Shown here piece by piece: positions 46,407 to 55,893 of a stretch of 64,000 bases of DNA; within the stretch, counting starts at the first letter, position 1; the number at the start of each line of letters is the position of its first letter. The DNA is from Sedimentisphaerales bacterium. Its GTDB lineage: Bacteria; Planctomycetota; Phycisphaerae; Sedimentisphaerales; SM23-30. The notes beneath the pieces are model-generated. The model saw nothing but the letters and a program-made list of their open reading frames with translations. It was not told the origin of the DNA and ran no database searches. Made by a program: the position numbers and the translations under genes. The DNA is taken from NCBI GenBank assembly GCA_028281535.1, contig JANQJS010000037.1:124001-188000 (forward strand). The letters run 5' to 3'.

Positions 46407-47867
46407 TTAGAATTGGAATTGCAGCTGGGATCTGACAAGCAGCAAGCTGTTATTCTGGATTCCGTCAAAATTGGGGCTACCAGAAACCAATGGCAAGTCA
46501 TCAATATAGGTGACATCCATACTTAGCTTGGTATTTTGGCCATCCAAATACCAGTTCCAGCCGCCAGCAAATTCATATGAGCCGTTGGAGTTATCCACGC
46601 AGACACCGCTGACACGGCCAACGATCTCAAATTTCTTTGGAACAAGGAAAAGACCACCTTGGCAGCTCCATCCATAATTATCAAATTCGTCACCGACCAT
46701 GGCTGGACGCGTGGTACCGAAATCACCTTCGTCGCCAAGTTCACCCGAATCTGCATTGATATGTTGATAAAACCCTTCAATGGTCAAGGATTTACCTTCG
46801 TGTTTCCACGCATAATCAATACCAATTAATGTTGCTTCGCCACCGAGCTCATAGATATCTGTGCGACCATCGCCTGCTCGGGCTAGGAATTCATAGTTGT
46901 CATCCTGGCCGCTACCTGGAGCAAAGTTGTCCTCATCGCGGTCGTTGCTATAAGCAGCACTGAAACCAATTTGAGAGACTGGGTTTTCATGATACGCTAA
47001 ATCAGACTCATTTTTGAAGTCAGATGTTTTAGATCCATTTAAAGGTATAACAAGTCGTCCGGCAAATGCAGGAGTATTATCATTACTACCGATAGGAACA
47101 TTCGTGTCACCTTGGAAACCATTAAATACACCTACTCGGTATACTGCACCATTGTTTAGTTTACCAAAGGCTTCAATACCTGTCATGCGACTCAAATTAA
47201 AGATTTCATTTGCTAAACTACGGTCGATGAGTTGTTGCCGGCCACTACTGGTTGTTTCGGCTTTGCCAAATGGTCCTTTCAATCGACCAACTTTTAACCC
47301 AAATTTTGAGTTAAATGCATAAGATAAGATATATTCGTAGAGACGAGTATTGTTTGTAATGGCGTCATCATCACCCATGGATAATGCGACCATGTATTTG
47401 AGCTTTTTATTCACATGACCTTTGAAGTACATACGAGCCCGTTCCAGTTCAAAACCACTGGCACTGGTGTCAACACCTGTGCTGCCGGGAGCTGGGGTGC
47501 CATCCTTCATTAAACCGCCTTTGTGCTCATCGGCTAATTGATAAGAATGACGAAATTGTAATCGAGTGTTGATTTGTAATTTGAATTTATCATCATCGCT
47601 TTTGATGAAAAATCCCTTTTTATACCCAGCTGTGATGCCGCTGCCAGAGTCAGACTGGGCATCTTTGGCATACTGTTCAACCAGCTGTTTGATGAGTTCG
47701 CCATGGCGTTTTTCAAATGATTTTGTCTGGTTACCTTCTAGCTGCTCTAGACGTTGCTTAAGAAGGTATATTTCTTCTTTCAAATCATCTATATTCTCCT
47801 CAGCAAAAGCCATAGACGATAAGCTAATGCCAAAGAGCAATATGAGAAAACTCCTCAATTTTTTCAT
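46407..47867 (-). CDS. OprP/OprO-type (phosphate-selective) porin
   Basis: 486 aa with a signal peptide (cleavage near AFAEE). A short coiled coil (IDDLKEEIYLLKQRLEQLEG) that probably trimerises in the periplasm is followed by the barrel: FKLQINTRLQFRHSYQLAD, RARMYFKGHVNKKLKYMVAL, AFNSKFGLKVGRLKGPFGKA are typical of Porin_O_P. The chain ends in LVRSQLQFQF with C-terminal Phe. Such porins pass phosphate, polyphosphate or other anions. AAAGGG precedes the ATG. No Pho box was recognised upstream. Confidence 0.88.
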   Translation of the reverse strand: MKKLRSFLILLFGISLSSMAFAEENIDDLKEEIYLLKQRLEQLEGNQTKSFEKRHGELIKQLVEQYAKDAQSDSGSGITAGYKKGFFIKSDDDKFKLQINTRLQFRHSYQLADEHKGGLMKDGTPAPGSTGVDTSASGFELERARMYFKGHVNKKLKYMVALSMGDDDAITNNTRLYEYILSYAFNSKFGLKVGRLKGPFGKAETTSSGRQQLIDRSLANEIFNLSRMTGIEAFGKLNNGAVYRVGVFNGFQGDTNVPIGSNDNTPAFAGRLVIPLNGSKTSDFKNESDLAYHENPVSQIGFSAAYSNDRDEDNFAPGSGQDDNYEFLARAGDGRTDIYELGGEATLIGIDYAWKHEGKSLTIEGFYQHINADSGELGDEGDFGTTRPAMVGDEFDNYGWSCQGGLFLVPKKFEIVGRVSGVCVDNSNGSYEFAGGWNWYLDGQNTKLSMDVTYIDDLPLVSGSPNFDGIQNNSLLLVRSQLQFQF

Positions 47868-48174
47868 ACATCTGCCCTTTCGTTACTTTATAGGTTTACA
47901 GTTCCTTGCTACAATGAACTTTGTATAGATTTCAAAAGTATTTTTTTCTTCTAGATGTGAGCTAAAAAGTGCCTGCAGCTCACAAATAATGATGTTAAAG
48001 ATTATCGACATGAATGTTAGTGTTGTATTAGTAAACGATTAGTTTAAGGCGAGCCAGCCTTGTTCTTGAAGGAAAAAAAGTCATTTTTAGGAAATAGTTA
48101 GAGGTTTCTAATATTAAATAATTAGCCTAATACCGCATTAACAATACTGATAAATAGTTTTTTAAAGGATGTTT
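47868..48174. other. 307-base divergent intergenic region
   Basis: It contains the upstream regions of the porin (minus) and the HAD gene (plus). Only a weak -35-like TTGAAA on the minus strand near 47930 and AAGGC/GCCTT (near 48047-48062) stand out. No small gene or RNA was supported. Confidence 0.4.
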
Positions 48175-48861
48175 ATGATTAAATTGGTGATTTTTGATTT
48201 TGATGGCGTTATTGCTGACAGTGAACGTGGTCACTACGAATGTATTAGTGAAAGTTTTAAGCAAAAAACGGGTGTTGAAGTTACCTGGGATCGTTATTGT
48301 GAACATTACCTTGGGTATGATGATCTGACCTGTTTTAAAGTATTGCTAAAAGACTTTAACCAACCGTCTTCCCAGGAGATTTTGGATCAACTTTGTCAGC
48401 AGAAACAGCAGCTGTTCATCGAGTATGTCCAAGGTAAAAGTGTTATTATTCCGGGGATTCCTGAATTTTTACAGTTGCTGGAATCTAACCAGATTCCCAG
48501 ATCTATATGCTCAGGAGCCGTTCGACCGGAAATTGATGTGATTTTAGAGCATGCCAATTTGGCTGGATATTTTACTGATATCGTCACTGCGGAAAATGTG
48601 ACTGAATGTAAGCCACATCCAGAAGGCTATTTTCTGAGCTTAAAGCAAACCAATGAATTATTAAAGTTAGATCCGCCAATTACAGCTGATGATTGTGTTG
48701 TGATTGAAGATAGCAAATGGGGAATTACTTCAGCAAAAGCGGCTGGAATGAAATGTATTGCTGTCCAGACATCCTACAATGAAGAGGAGCTTAAAATCGC
48801 AGACTATGTGGTCAAAGAGATTGCTCACATAGATATGAAGCTACTTAATTCACTATTTTAA
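48175..48861 (+). CDS. HAD-superfamily phosphatase (beta-phosphoglucomutase-like)
   Basis: 228 aa. Motif I DFDGVIADS (nucleophile Asp and general-acid Asp), a helical cap as in subclass IA, motif II ICSGAV, motif III lysine in CKPHPEGY and motif IV VVIEDSKWGITSAKAAG. Acts on small phosphorylated sugars or similar; the substrate is not deducible. AAAGGA sits five bases before the ATG at 48175, so this start is preferred over the ATG two codons earlier (48169). Its end overlaps nuoN's stop by nine bases on the opposite strand. Confidence 0.85.
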   Translation: MIKLVIFDFDGVIADSERGHYECISESFKQKTGVEVTWDRYCEHYLGYDDLTCFKVLLKDFNQPSSQEILDQLCQQKQQLFIEYVQGKSVIIPGIPEFLQLLESNQIPRSICSGAVRPEIDVILEHANLAGYFTDIVTAENVTECKPHPEGYFLSLKQTNELLKLDPPITADDCVVIEDSKWGITSAKAAGMKCIAVQTSYNEEELKIADYVVKEIAHIDMKLLNSLF

Positions 48862-50553
48862 ACTGTGAGCTTGAGTCAATTGTGTGATGTTTGCAGCTGT
48901 CTTTCTGAGATAACTTTGTCGAATTTGTACTTCAAGATCATATTCTACAGGATCGCCACCCTGAACAAATGCTGGCTTACCACCTTGCTGTTTCTGATCG
49001 TGTACTTGAATGTCTTGTTGCATAGGATCGGCTAGTAATCCAGGCATTAATCCTAAAACCAGAGTGGCGACACATGCTAAACCAACACCCAACAATTGAG
49101 GGTTTTGACGACTAACGTTACTACCTTCAAATTGTCCTTCCTGTAAGTAACAAGCTCCCAATATTTTAAGATAATAATAAGCAGCAACAGCGGCATTGAT
49201 AAGTGCTACCACAAGTAAAGTTATTTTTAATGGGACGCTACTTTGTACTAAAGATGAGAAGACATATAGTTTACCTATGAACCCACCTGTAAATGGCATA
49301 CCAATTAAACTGAAGACACAAATGGCCATCGCGGCAGCTAAACCAGGATATTTTTTAGATAAACCATATAAATCGCTAAGTTCTTGAACTTCATCACCAT
49401 TTTTTTGTAGAAGTGATAAAACACCAAAAGCACCCAGAGTAGATACCGCATATACCGCGACGTAGAAGAAAATAGCAACAGTACCATCAGTAAATGAACT
49501 GGTTCCAGCAATCAAAGCTAACATCATATAACCCGTATGAGCAACACTGGAGTAAGCCAGGATCCGTTTGACATTACTTTGACGAAGAGCCAGAATATTT
49601 CCAACGGTCATGGTGCCAGCTGCCAGCCACCATAAAATATCACCTGATAATGAGGTTAATGATGTAAAATCGACGGCTTGTTGCCATAGGGGATATCCAA
49701 TAGCTTTTAAAATGATGTATAAACTGTAAAATCCCGCAAATTTTGGTAAGAAAGCCAACATCGCTGTCACAGCGTTTGATGCTCCTTGGTAGACATCCGC
49801 CACATAAAAATGTAGCGGTAAGGCTGCAACTTTAAAGCAAAGCCCTGCAATGATAATAACAAGGGCCAGGAAATAATATGGATTAGGATTTGAGAGTATT
49901 TGCTGCTGGATAATCATGGTATCGGGCCTAGAGATTGGGCTATCGAAGAAAATTGTCCCGCTGATACCATAGATCAAACTGAAACCATATACTAATAAGC
50001 CAGCTGCCATGGCACCTAGGAAAAAGTATTTTAACCCAGCTTCGCGAGCTTGGCCTACAGGTCTTGATAATGTGACCATCACATAGGTGGGAACAGAAAC
50101 CAATTCCAATGCTAAAAAGAGCACAACCAGGTTATTTGCCATAGTGACAAGCACAACACCACTGAGTGAGAAGAGGAACATACTAAAAAATTCAGCTGAT
50201 ATAGGAACTGGGTCTCCCTTTGGATCATGATTGTCATCAGGATACCAGCCGATGAACAATAAAAAGGCTCCAATAACGAGCGTTATGAGAGACGCGTAAA
50301 AGCTTCGAGTCGTTACATGAAGCGAATTATCTTCTGAGTACATATTTATATGTGAATCAGTCCATTTAACACAATCACAATAGAGCAACATTCCAATGGC
50401 GGTACCAATAGAAATTAATGATATCCATGGCAGCAAATGACGGAAAGCCCCATTTTTTGCGACACCTACCAACAGGCAAAGCGAAGCACCCGTCATTAAA
50501 ATAATTACAGGTATCAGTACTTGTAATAAGACAATGTAACTTTGTTGTTCCAT
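48853..50553 (-). CDS. nuoN: NADH-quinone oxidoreductase subunit N
   Basis: 566 aa, about 14 membrane helices, one of the three antiporter-like proton-pumping subunits of complex I. The Proton_antipo_M core is clear: LALELVSVPTYVMVTL, KYFLGAMAAGLLVYG, KVAALPLHFYVADVYQGA, ILAYSSVAHTGYMML with its channel lysine and histidine residues. A hydrophilic C-terminal tail of about 65 residues is longer than usual. Last gene of the operon. Confidence 0.95.
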   Translation of the reverse strand: MEQQSYIVLLQVLIPVIILMTGASLCLLVGVAKNGAFRHLLPWISLISIGTAIGMLLYCDCVKWTDSHINMYSEDNSLHVTTRSFYASLITLVIGAFLLFIGWYPDDNHDPKGDPVPISAEFFSMFLFSLSGVVLVTMANNLVVLFLALELVSVPTYVMVTLSRPVGQAREAGLKYFFLGAMAAGLLVYGFSLIYGISGTIFFDSPISRPDTMIIQQQILSNPNPYYFLALVIIIAGLCFKVAALPLHFYVADVYQGASNAVTAMLAFLPKFAGFYSLYIILKAIGYPLWQQAVDFTSLTSLSGDILWWLAAGTMTVGNILALRQSNVKRILAYSSVAHTGYMMLALIAGTSSFTDGTVAIFFYVAVYAVSTLGAFGVLSLLQKNGDEVQELSDLYGLSKKYPGLAAAMAICVFSLIGMPFTGGFIGKLYVFSSLVQSSVPLKITLLVVALINAAVAAYYYLKILGACYLQEGQFEGSNVSRQNPQLLGVGLACVATLVLGLMPGLLADPMQQDIQVHDQKQQGGKPAFVQGGDPVEYDLEVQIRQSYLRKTAANITQLTQAHSLK

Positions 50554-50559
50554 AGCGTT

Positions 50560-52164
50560 TTATTTTTCCGTATGTATTGCAACGACAGGCGTTTGCGAAT
50601 TATTGTCCTGCTCGATTTTTGCGACGATTTTATTTTGCAGTAAATGATCAATCGCAGGATCGGTTGATTTAAAATAAATTTTAGGATAAACACCCAAGAT
50701 CAAAACTAAAGCGGCAAGAGGGACAAGCAATCCCCACTCACGTTTATTCAAGTCCGTTGGGAGTTGTTCTTCATCTTCATTGTGGTGAACTTCTGGTTCT
50801 TTCAGTGGGCCAAATAAGACGCGTTGGCACATCCATAACATATAGATGGCTGAAAGAATCACACCAGTTGCAGCAATGATAGCAAAGGTTGGGCCGAGTG
50901 CAGATCCTTCGACACCTGCTAATCCTGTTGAAGTGAATGTTGAATAGAGAATCACAAATTCACTTACAAAACCATTCAAGCCCGGAAGGCCAATACTACT
51001 AAAGCTAAAGTACAACATAAAGAATGCCATGATGGGCATTTTTTTCGATAGACCACCAATTTTAGAAAATTCACGTGTGTGGTAGCGTTCATAGAACATA
51101 CCGATCACAAGGAATAAGGCTCCGGTGGATAAGCCGTGGTTGACCATATATAGTAGTGAACCACTTAAGCCTTCATGATTAAAAGCAAAAAGACCTAACA
51201 TACAGAATCCCAAGTGAGAAACTGAAGAGTAGGCGACCAGTTTTTTGACATCGGTTTGTACCCAAGCGGCCAGGGCAGTGTAGATAATTCCGATGAGTGC
51301 TAGGATCGCAACAAAATGCGCCATTTCAGCACATGCTTGCGGGATCATTGGCAGCATCAATTTCATAAATCCATAGGTACCTAATTTCAAGAGCACGCCA
51401 GCTAGAATAACTGAACCAGCTGTTGGGGCTTCGGTATGAGCCAGGGGTAACCAAGTATGAAATGGAAATACGGGAACTTTGACTGCAAAACCAGCAAACA
51501 GAGCGACAAAGATCCAAAATTGTTCTTCTGGAGTTAGACTCGTTGCATAAAGTGAAATTATATCAAATGTAATTATATCGGTTTGAGTATAATATTTCCA
51601 AACGACGAATAATAGTCCACCAAAGGTGAGTACTCCGCCGGCCATGGTATAAATGAATAATTTATAGGCAGCTTTTGAGCGATTAGGTCCACCCCAGATA
51701 CCCACAAGTAGGAACATGGGAACGAGTGTGAATTCGAAGAACATGTAGAAGAACAGAAGGTCCATGCTCAAGAAAACACCGGTCATCCCTGCTTGTAAAA
51801 GAAGCATCAAGCTATAATAGGTTTTGGGTTTGTTTGAGATCCCACTGAAGCTGCCCAGGATGGCAATGGGCGTTAAAAAATTAGTGAGTAGAATCAGCCA
51901 TAAGCTAATGCCATCCACGCCTAAGTGGAAGGAGCTACCAATCATGGGAAGAAAGTTTAGTTTATATTCTAGTTCTGCTGTCGCTGAGATGCCATTGGGC
52001 ATAATATGAAAGAGCATTAGAAGCGAGATGACAAAAGCCAATGTACTCACGCCTAAAGCTGTTTTTGCGGTTTTGCATCTCTCGTTGGAACCAAAAAAGC
52101 TAATGCCAATGGCACCGGCAACAGGAACGAGTAACATAAAAGGTAACAAAGCACTATAGTTCAT
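50560..52164 (-). CDS. nuoM: NADH-quinone oxidoreductase subunit M
   Basis: 534 aa, about 14 membrane helices, antiporter-like proton-pumping subunit. Signatures: FYMFFEFTLVPMFLLVGIWG with the conserved channel glutamate, KVPVFPFHTWLPLAHTEAPT, KKLVAYSSVSHLGFCML. Only six bases separate it from nuoN. The C-terminal 40 residues are polar and extend beyond the last helix. Confidence 0.96.
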   Translation of the reverse strand: MNYSALLPFMLLVPVAGAIGISFFGSNERCKTAKTALGVSTLAFVISLLMLFHIMPNGISATAELEYKLNFLPMIGSSFHLGVDGISLWLILLTNFLTPIAILGSFSGISNKPKTYYSLMLLLQAGMTGVFLSMDLLFFYMFFEFTLVPMFLLVGIWGGPNRSKAAYKLFIYTMAGGVLTFGGLLFVVWKYYTQTDIITFDIISLYATSLTPEEQFWIFVALFAGFAVKVPVFPFHTWLPLAHTEAPTAGSVILAGVLLKLGTYGFMKLMLPMIPQACAEMAHFVAILALIGIIYTALAAWVQTDVKKLVAYSSVSHLGFCMLGLFAFNHEGLSGSLLYMVNHGLSTGALFLVIGMFYERYHTREFSKIGGLSKKMPIMAFFMLYFSFSSIGLPGLNGFVSEFVILYSTFTSTGLAGVEGSALGPTFAIIAATGVILSAIYMLWMCQRVLFGPLKEPEVHHNEDEEQLPTDLNKREWGLLVPLAALVLILGVYPKIYFKSTDPAIDHLLQNKIVAKIEQDNNSQTPVVAIHTEK

Positions 52165-52199
52165 AAAATAACCTGTTATCCATTAAAGGGTTATTAATA

Positions 52200-54128
52200 T
52201 TATTGCATCGATTTCATGGCATAATAAACCATGATGGCCAGTCCTAACAACATTGATAATGCATAGGAAGAAACGATTCCTCTTTGGAAAAACATCTGAA
52301 AAGCTACACCAAAGGCATTCGGGGTAATTTTTACGATACCAATGACGCCATTGATAATATTGTTATCAGATCCGACAAAGAACTTGCCTGACCAGCGTAA
52401 TGGTCGGACAATAATAAAATCATATAGCTCATCAACATACCATTTGTTTAACAGTGCGGTATGTAGTGGGTTGTTGGTAAATTTTTCGGCAAAGCCTCGT
52501 CCTTTAGCATACATAATGACGGCAAATAGAACGAATAGCACGGCGATGACACCACTAATTAATGCGACTTGACCATGACTATAGGCATGATCATCATGTA
52601 CTAGAGCGGTATATTGTTGCACGCTGGCTGACTGGCCTAGAAAATGTCCAAACCAACCACCGTATGCACCCTCATATTTTCCTGCACCTGCATAAGCAAC
52701 GGTAAAAACACCAATCGCTAAAAAGATCAAACTAAAGTTCATCCATTTTGATTCATGAATGTCATGGGCGTCACTTGGCACCATCCTTGGACCCCAGAAG
52801 GTCATCATATAACATCGGAATGTATAAAACGCCGTCATCGCTGCGGTAATGACTGCCAGCCAGCCTACCCAACTTAATGAATGATGGTTCAGAGCTGCTA
52901 AAAGAATGGCATCTTTACTGAAAAAGCCTGCGGTGTAAGGCAATCCTGCCAGAGCAATGGAGCCAATTAAAAAGGCAATATGTGTAACAGGAATATCTTT
53001 TCTCAAGCCGCCCAAAACTTTCAGGTCGATGTGATGATGCATGGCGTGCATCACCGAACCGGCTGATAAGAAGAGAAGGGCTTTGAAAAAAGCGTGGGTA
53101 TATAAATGATACATACCCGCAGTTGCAGATCCAACACCCACTGCTAAGAACATGTAACCTAACTGACTTACTGTGGAGTAAGCTAAAATTCGTTTAATAT
53201 CGGTTTGAGCAAACGCAATCGTCGCGGCGAAAAAGGCCGTTAACCCCCCAACAACAGCGACAACCGCCATGGCCGTTGGTGATGCTGTAAAAATAGCTCC
53301 GCAACGTACGGTCATATAGACACCCGCGGTGACCATGGTGGCTGCGTGAATCAACGCACTAACAGGTGATGGACCTTCCATCGCATCTGGAAGCCAGACA
53401 TAAAGTGGCAATTGTGCACTTTTACCCGCGGCACCTAAGAATAAACAAAGGGCAATCGTGGTCATTAAACCTGGGTCATCTGCTGCCATTTTCGGAACCA
53501 TAGCAAAAACTTCTTGGAAATTAATCGATTCAAAATTTAAAAAGATCAATAAGATACCAATTGCAAAGCCAAAGTCACCTACTCGGTTGACAACAAACGC
53601 TTTTTTTGCCGCTGCGGCAGCAGATGGTTTGTTGTAGTAAAATCCGATGAGTAGATAACTGCAAAGCCCCACAGCTTCCCAGAAGACATAGAGCATCAGA
53701 AAGTTATCACTTAAAATCAGCATTAACATGCTGGCGACGAACATGCCTAAATAAGCAAAAAAGCGGAAAAATCCGGGATCGCCAGACATATAACCTTTTG
53801 AATAAATGACAACGAAGGTTGCTACCACCGAGACCATGGCCAGCATGATGGCACTTAAAGGATCAATTGCGGCACTAATTAAACTTTGTAAATTTCCGAC
53901 GGTAATCCAGTCGTAACCAGGGATTGTCGCGGTAAGCGTATCACTCGAATTATCGCCATTGACTTTGAATAATACAATTAATGAAAGAATAGCTGAGCCA
54001 GCAACACCAGCAATGACAGGAATGTGACTATTTTCCTTGAGTGTTTTGGCGCCAAAGATACCAATAATGATGGCCGCTAGAAACGGTAGTGCAGGTATCA
54101 GCCAGATCCAGGAGCTTAATGAATCCAT
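52200..54128 (-). CDS. nuoL: NADH-quinone oxidoreductase subunit L
   Basis: 642 aa, about 16 membrane helices, the distal antiporter-like subunit that also carries the long lateral helix of complex I. Signatures: LYVFWEAVGLCSYLLIGFYY, KSAQLPLYVWLPDAMEGPSP, AATMVTAGVYMTVRCG, KRILAYSTVSQLGYMFLAVG. The C-terminal AEKFTNNPLHTALLNKWYVDE segment is typical. It starts nine bases before the stop of nuoK, as expected for one transcript. Confidence 0.96.
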   Translation of the reverse strand: MDSLSSWIWLIPALPFLAAIIIGIFGAKTLKENSHIPVIAGVAGSAILSLIVLFKVNGDNSSDTLTATIPGYDWITVGNLQSLISAAIDPLSAIMLAMVSVVATFVVIYSKGYMSGDPGFFRFFAYLGMFVASMLMLILSDNFLMLYVFWEAVGLCSYLLIGFYYNKPSAAAAAKKAFVVNRVGDFGFAIGILLIFLNFESINFQEVFAMVPKMAADDPGLMTTIALCLFLGAAGKSAQLPLYVWLPDAMEGPSPVSALIHAATMVTAGVYMTVRCGAIFTASPTAMAVVAVVGGLTAFFAATIAFAQTDIKRILAYSTVSQLGYMFLAVGVGSATAGMYHLYTHAFFKALLFLSAGSVMHAMHHHIDLKVLGGLRKDIPVTHIAFLIGSIALAGLPYTAGFFSKDAILLAALNHHSLSWVGWLAVITAAMTAFYTFRCYMMTFWGPRMVPSDAHDIHESKWMNFSLIFLAIGVFTVAYAGAGKYEGAYGGWFGHFLGQSASVQQYTALVHDDHAYSHGQVALISGVIAVLFVLFAVIMYAKGRGFAEKFTNNPLHTALLNKWYVDELYDFIIVRPLRWSGKFFVGSDNNIINGVIGIVKITPNAFGVAFQMFFQRGIVSSYALSMLLGLAIMVYYAMKSMQ

Positions 54129-54137
54129 TCTGTAAGA

Positions 54138-54461
54138 TTATCCTTTCATTTCTGCATAGGCTAGTGAATCGAGCGTATGCTTCTGACGTTGTAAGATCAT
54201 GACTAGTGCCATTGCCAAAGCAGCTTCTGCCGCGGCAACGACCAGCAAAAAGACGGTGAATGCTTGACCTTCCAAGCCGTGACGCCCATCCGTTTCAATC
54301 AACCAATAGCGATTAAAACCAACGAGTGTTAAGATGACACCCTGGAAAATAAGTTCGGTGCAGAGAAACATCAAAATCAGGTTTCGTCGTGTGACAAATC
54401 CGATGAGTCCAAGGACGACTAAAATCGCACCCACCAATAAATAATATGTTACATCAATCAT
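54138..54461 (-). CDS. nuoK: NADH-quinone oxidoreductase subunit K
   Basis: 107 aa, three membrane helices, standard length. The conserved membrane glutamates lie in LMFLCTELIFQGVILTLVGF and VAAAEAALAMALVMIL; both take part in the proton path of complex I. It is packed between nuoJ and nuoL with gaps of nine bases on each side. Confidence 0.96.
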   Translation of the reverse strand: MIDVTYYLLVGAILVVLGLIGFVTRRNLILMFLCTELIFQGVILTLVGFNRYWLIETDGRHGLEGQAFTVFLLVVAAAEAALAMALVMILQRQKHTLDSLAYAEMKG

Positions 54462-54470
54462 TTGTTTGCC

Positions 54471-55169
54471 TTATAACTTGATTTTCATATGTTTGACGAT
54501 TGCGATTCCGCCCACCGCTGCGACTAAAAGTAATACGCCAGACAATTGAATGGCTAACATATGTTTGGTAAATAGTTCGCGTCCCAATTCTTTAGCGCTG
54601 CCAAAGAGAGCCAGGTCCATGCCTTCTGGAATGGCTTGTATCTCATTGGTTCCAGCTCCGACGGTTAAAAGCAGGTGAATCATACCCATCATGAGTGTGC
54701 CACCTACAAAGATTGCAAGAAATGGTGAACGTGCTTTCGTGTCATAATCTTCCAATTTTTCCTGCTTACTTAGTGTAAGGGCGAAAATGTATGTTACTAG
54801 AATCGCACCACCATAAATCATAATGAGTGCAACACAAAGGAATTCAGCACTTTGGAGCATCAATAACAATGCTACAGCAATAATCGTCAGAACAAAGAAG
54901 AGAGCACAATAGATTGTTTTCTTCTGAGTGATCATCATCACCGCAGAAAAGAGAGCGATGCCACTGAATAGACTAAAGAAAAATTCGGTGTTGCCATCTT
55001 GATCGCCTTTAAAGATCTTGGTAATAAAAGCTACCAGTACAATACCGCTGACTAATGCTCCTATTTTGCCAAGCTTTCCTTTGCCTCTACCGGGCATCAT
55101 TAAAAACAGACCGATAGCTGCTGCGATCATAAAATAGAAATAGACATTATAATTGCTTAAAGATTCCAT
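54471..55169 (-). CDS. nuoJ: NADH-quinone oxidoreductase subunit J
   Basis: 232 aa, five or six membrane helices. The signature EFLCVALIMIYGGAILVTYI corresponds to the conserved NuoJ TM3 region with the pi-bulge that changes during turnover. An extra N-terminal part of about 60 residues precedes the family core, longer than in E. coli NuoJ (184 aa). A gap of about 70 bases separates it from nuoI upstream. Confidence 0.9.
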   Translation of the reverse strand: MESLSNYNVYFYFMIAAAIGLFLMMPGRGKGKLGKIGALVSGIVLVAFITKIFKGDQDGNTEFFFSLFSGIALFSAVMMITQKKTIYCALFFVLTIIAVALLLMLQSAEFLCVALIMIYGGAILVTYIFALTLSKQEKLEDYDTKARSPFLAIFVGGTLMMGMIHLLLTVGAGTNEIQAIPEGMDLALFGSAKELGRELFTKHMLAIQLSGVLLLVAAVGGIAIVKHMKIKL

Positions 55170-55240
55170 GAGAATGTGCTATCTACCTTTCGCGGCCTTT
55201 CAGCCAAACCTTTTATGTTTTTGGGATGAACAGGCATCCA

Positions 55241-55858
55241 TTATAATTCGCGTTCGAATTCTTCTACTTTTTCACGATGTTCAACCGCTTGTTCTTTGTA
55301 ATCACAGCTGTAACCTACAATCAGTGGATTTTTACGCGGTTTTATATCGATGGTTTTATCATATTGTTCCAATAATTTTTCTTTATCGAACATCATTTCA
55401 TCACGAGAAAGACCTGTTGTGTTGTAAACAGGTGTTAATTCAATCGCATCGACCGGACAGGCATATTCGCACATGCCACAGTAGATGCATTTTAATTCAT
55501 CGATAACAAAAGAGACTGGATATTTTTCACGATCTGGCCAAGGTGCTTCATCACCAACAATATCAATACAATTAGCCGGACAGGCGGTTGCACACATAAA
55601 ACATGCAACGCATTCGACGCGTCCTTGATCATCTTTATTCAGGCGATGCAAACCACGGTAATTTTTACCACGAAGTCCACCATCTGGTACGGCAACTTCT
55701 TCACGTCGTTTTTCAGGGTATTGCAGCGTACGTTTCTTTCGGAAAATGTGTTTGAATGTGAGCATCAAACCCATGATCACGGATGGAAGATAAATTTTCT
55801 CCCAAAACGAAAGTTCAGGTTCTTTGACTTCGACAATATCTGATTCTTTTATGGCCAT
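55241..55858 (-). CDS. nuoI: NADH-quinone oxidoreductase subunit I
   Basis: 205 aa, peripheral-arm subunit with two 4Fe-4S clusters (N6a, N6b): CVACFMCATACP and CIYCGMCEYACP, each with CxxCxxCxxxCP. PEKRREEVAVPDGGLRGKNY is close to the family's 'YPEExxxxxxRFRGRHRL' segment. It passes electrons from NuoG to NuoB. Confidence 0.96.
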   Translation of the reverse strand: MAIKESDIVEVKEPELSFWEKIYLPSVIMGLMLTFKHIFRKKRTLQYPEKRREEVAVPDGGLRGKNYRGLHRLNKDDQGRVECVACFMCATACPANCIDIVGDEAPWPDREKYPVSFVIDELKCIYCGMCEYACPVDAIELTPVYNTTGLSRDEMMFDKEKLLEQYDKTIDIKPRKNPLIVGYSCDYKEQAVEHREKVEEFEREL

Positions 55859-55893
55859 GGTTTATTTACCAAATCGTTATAAGTTTATTTTGT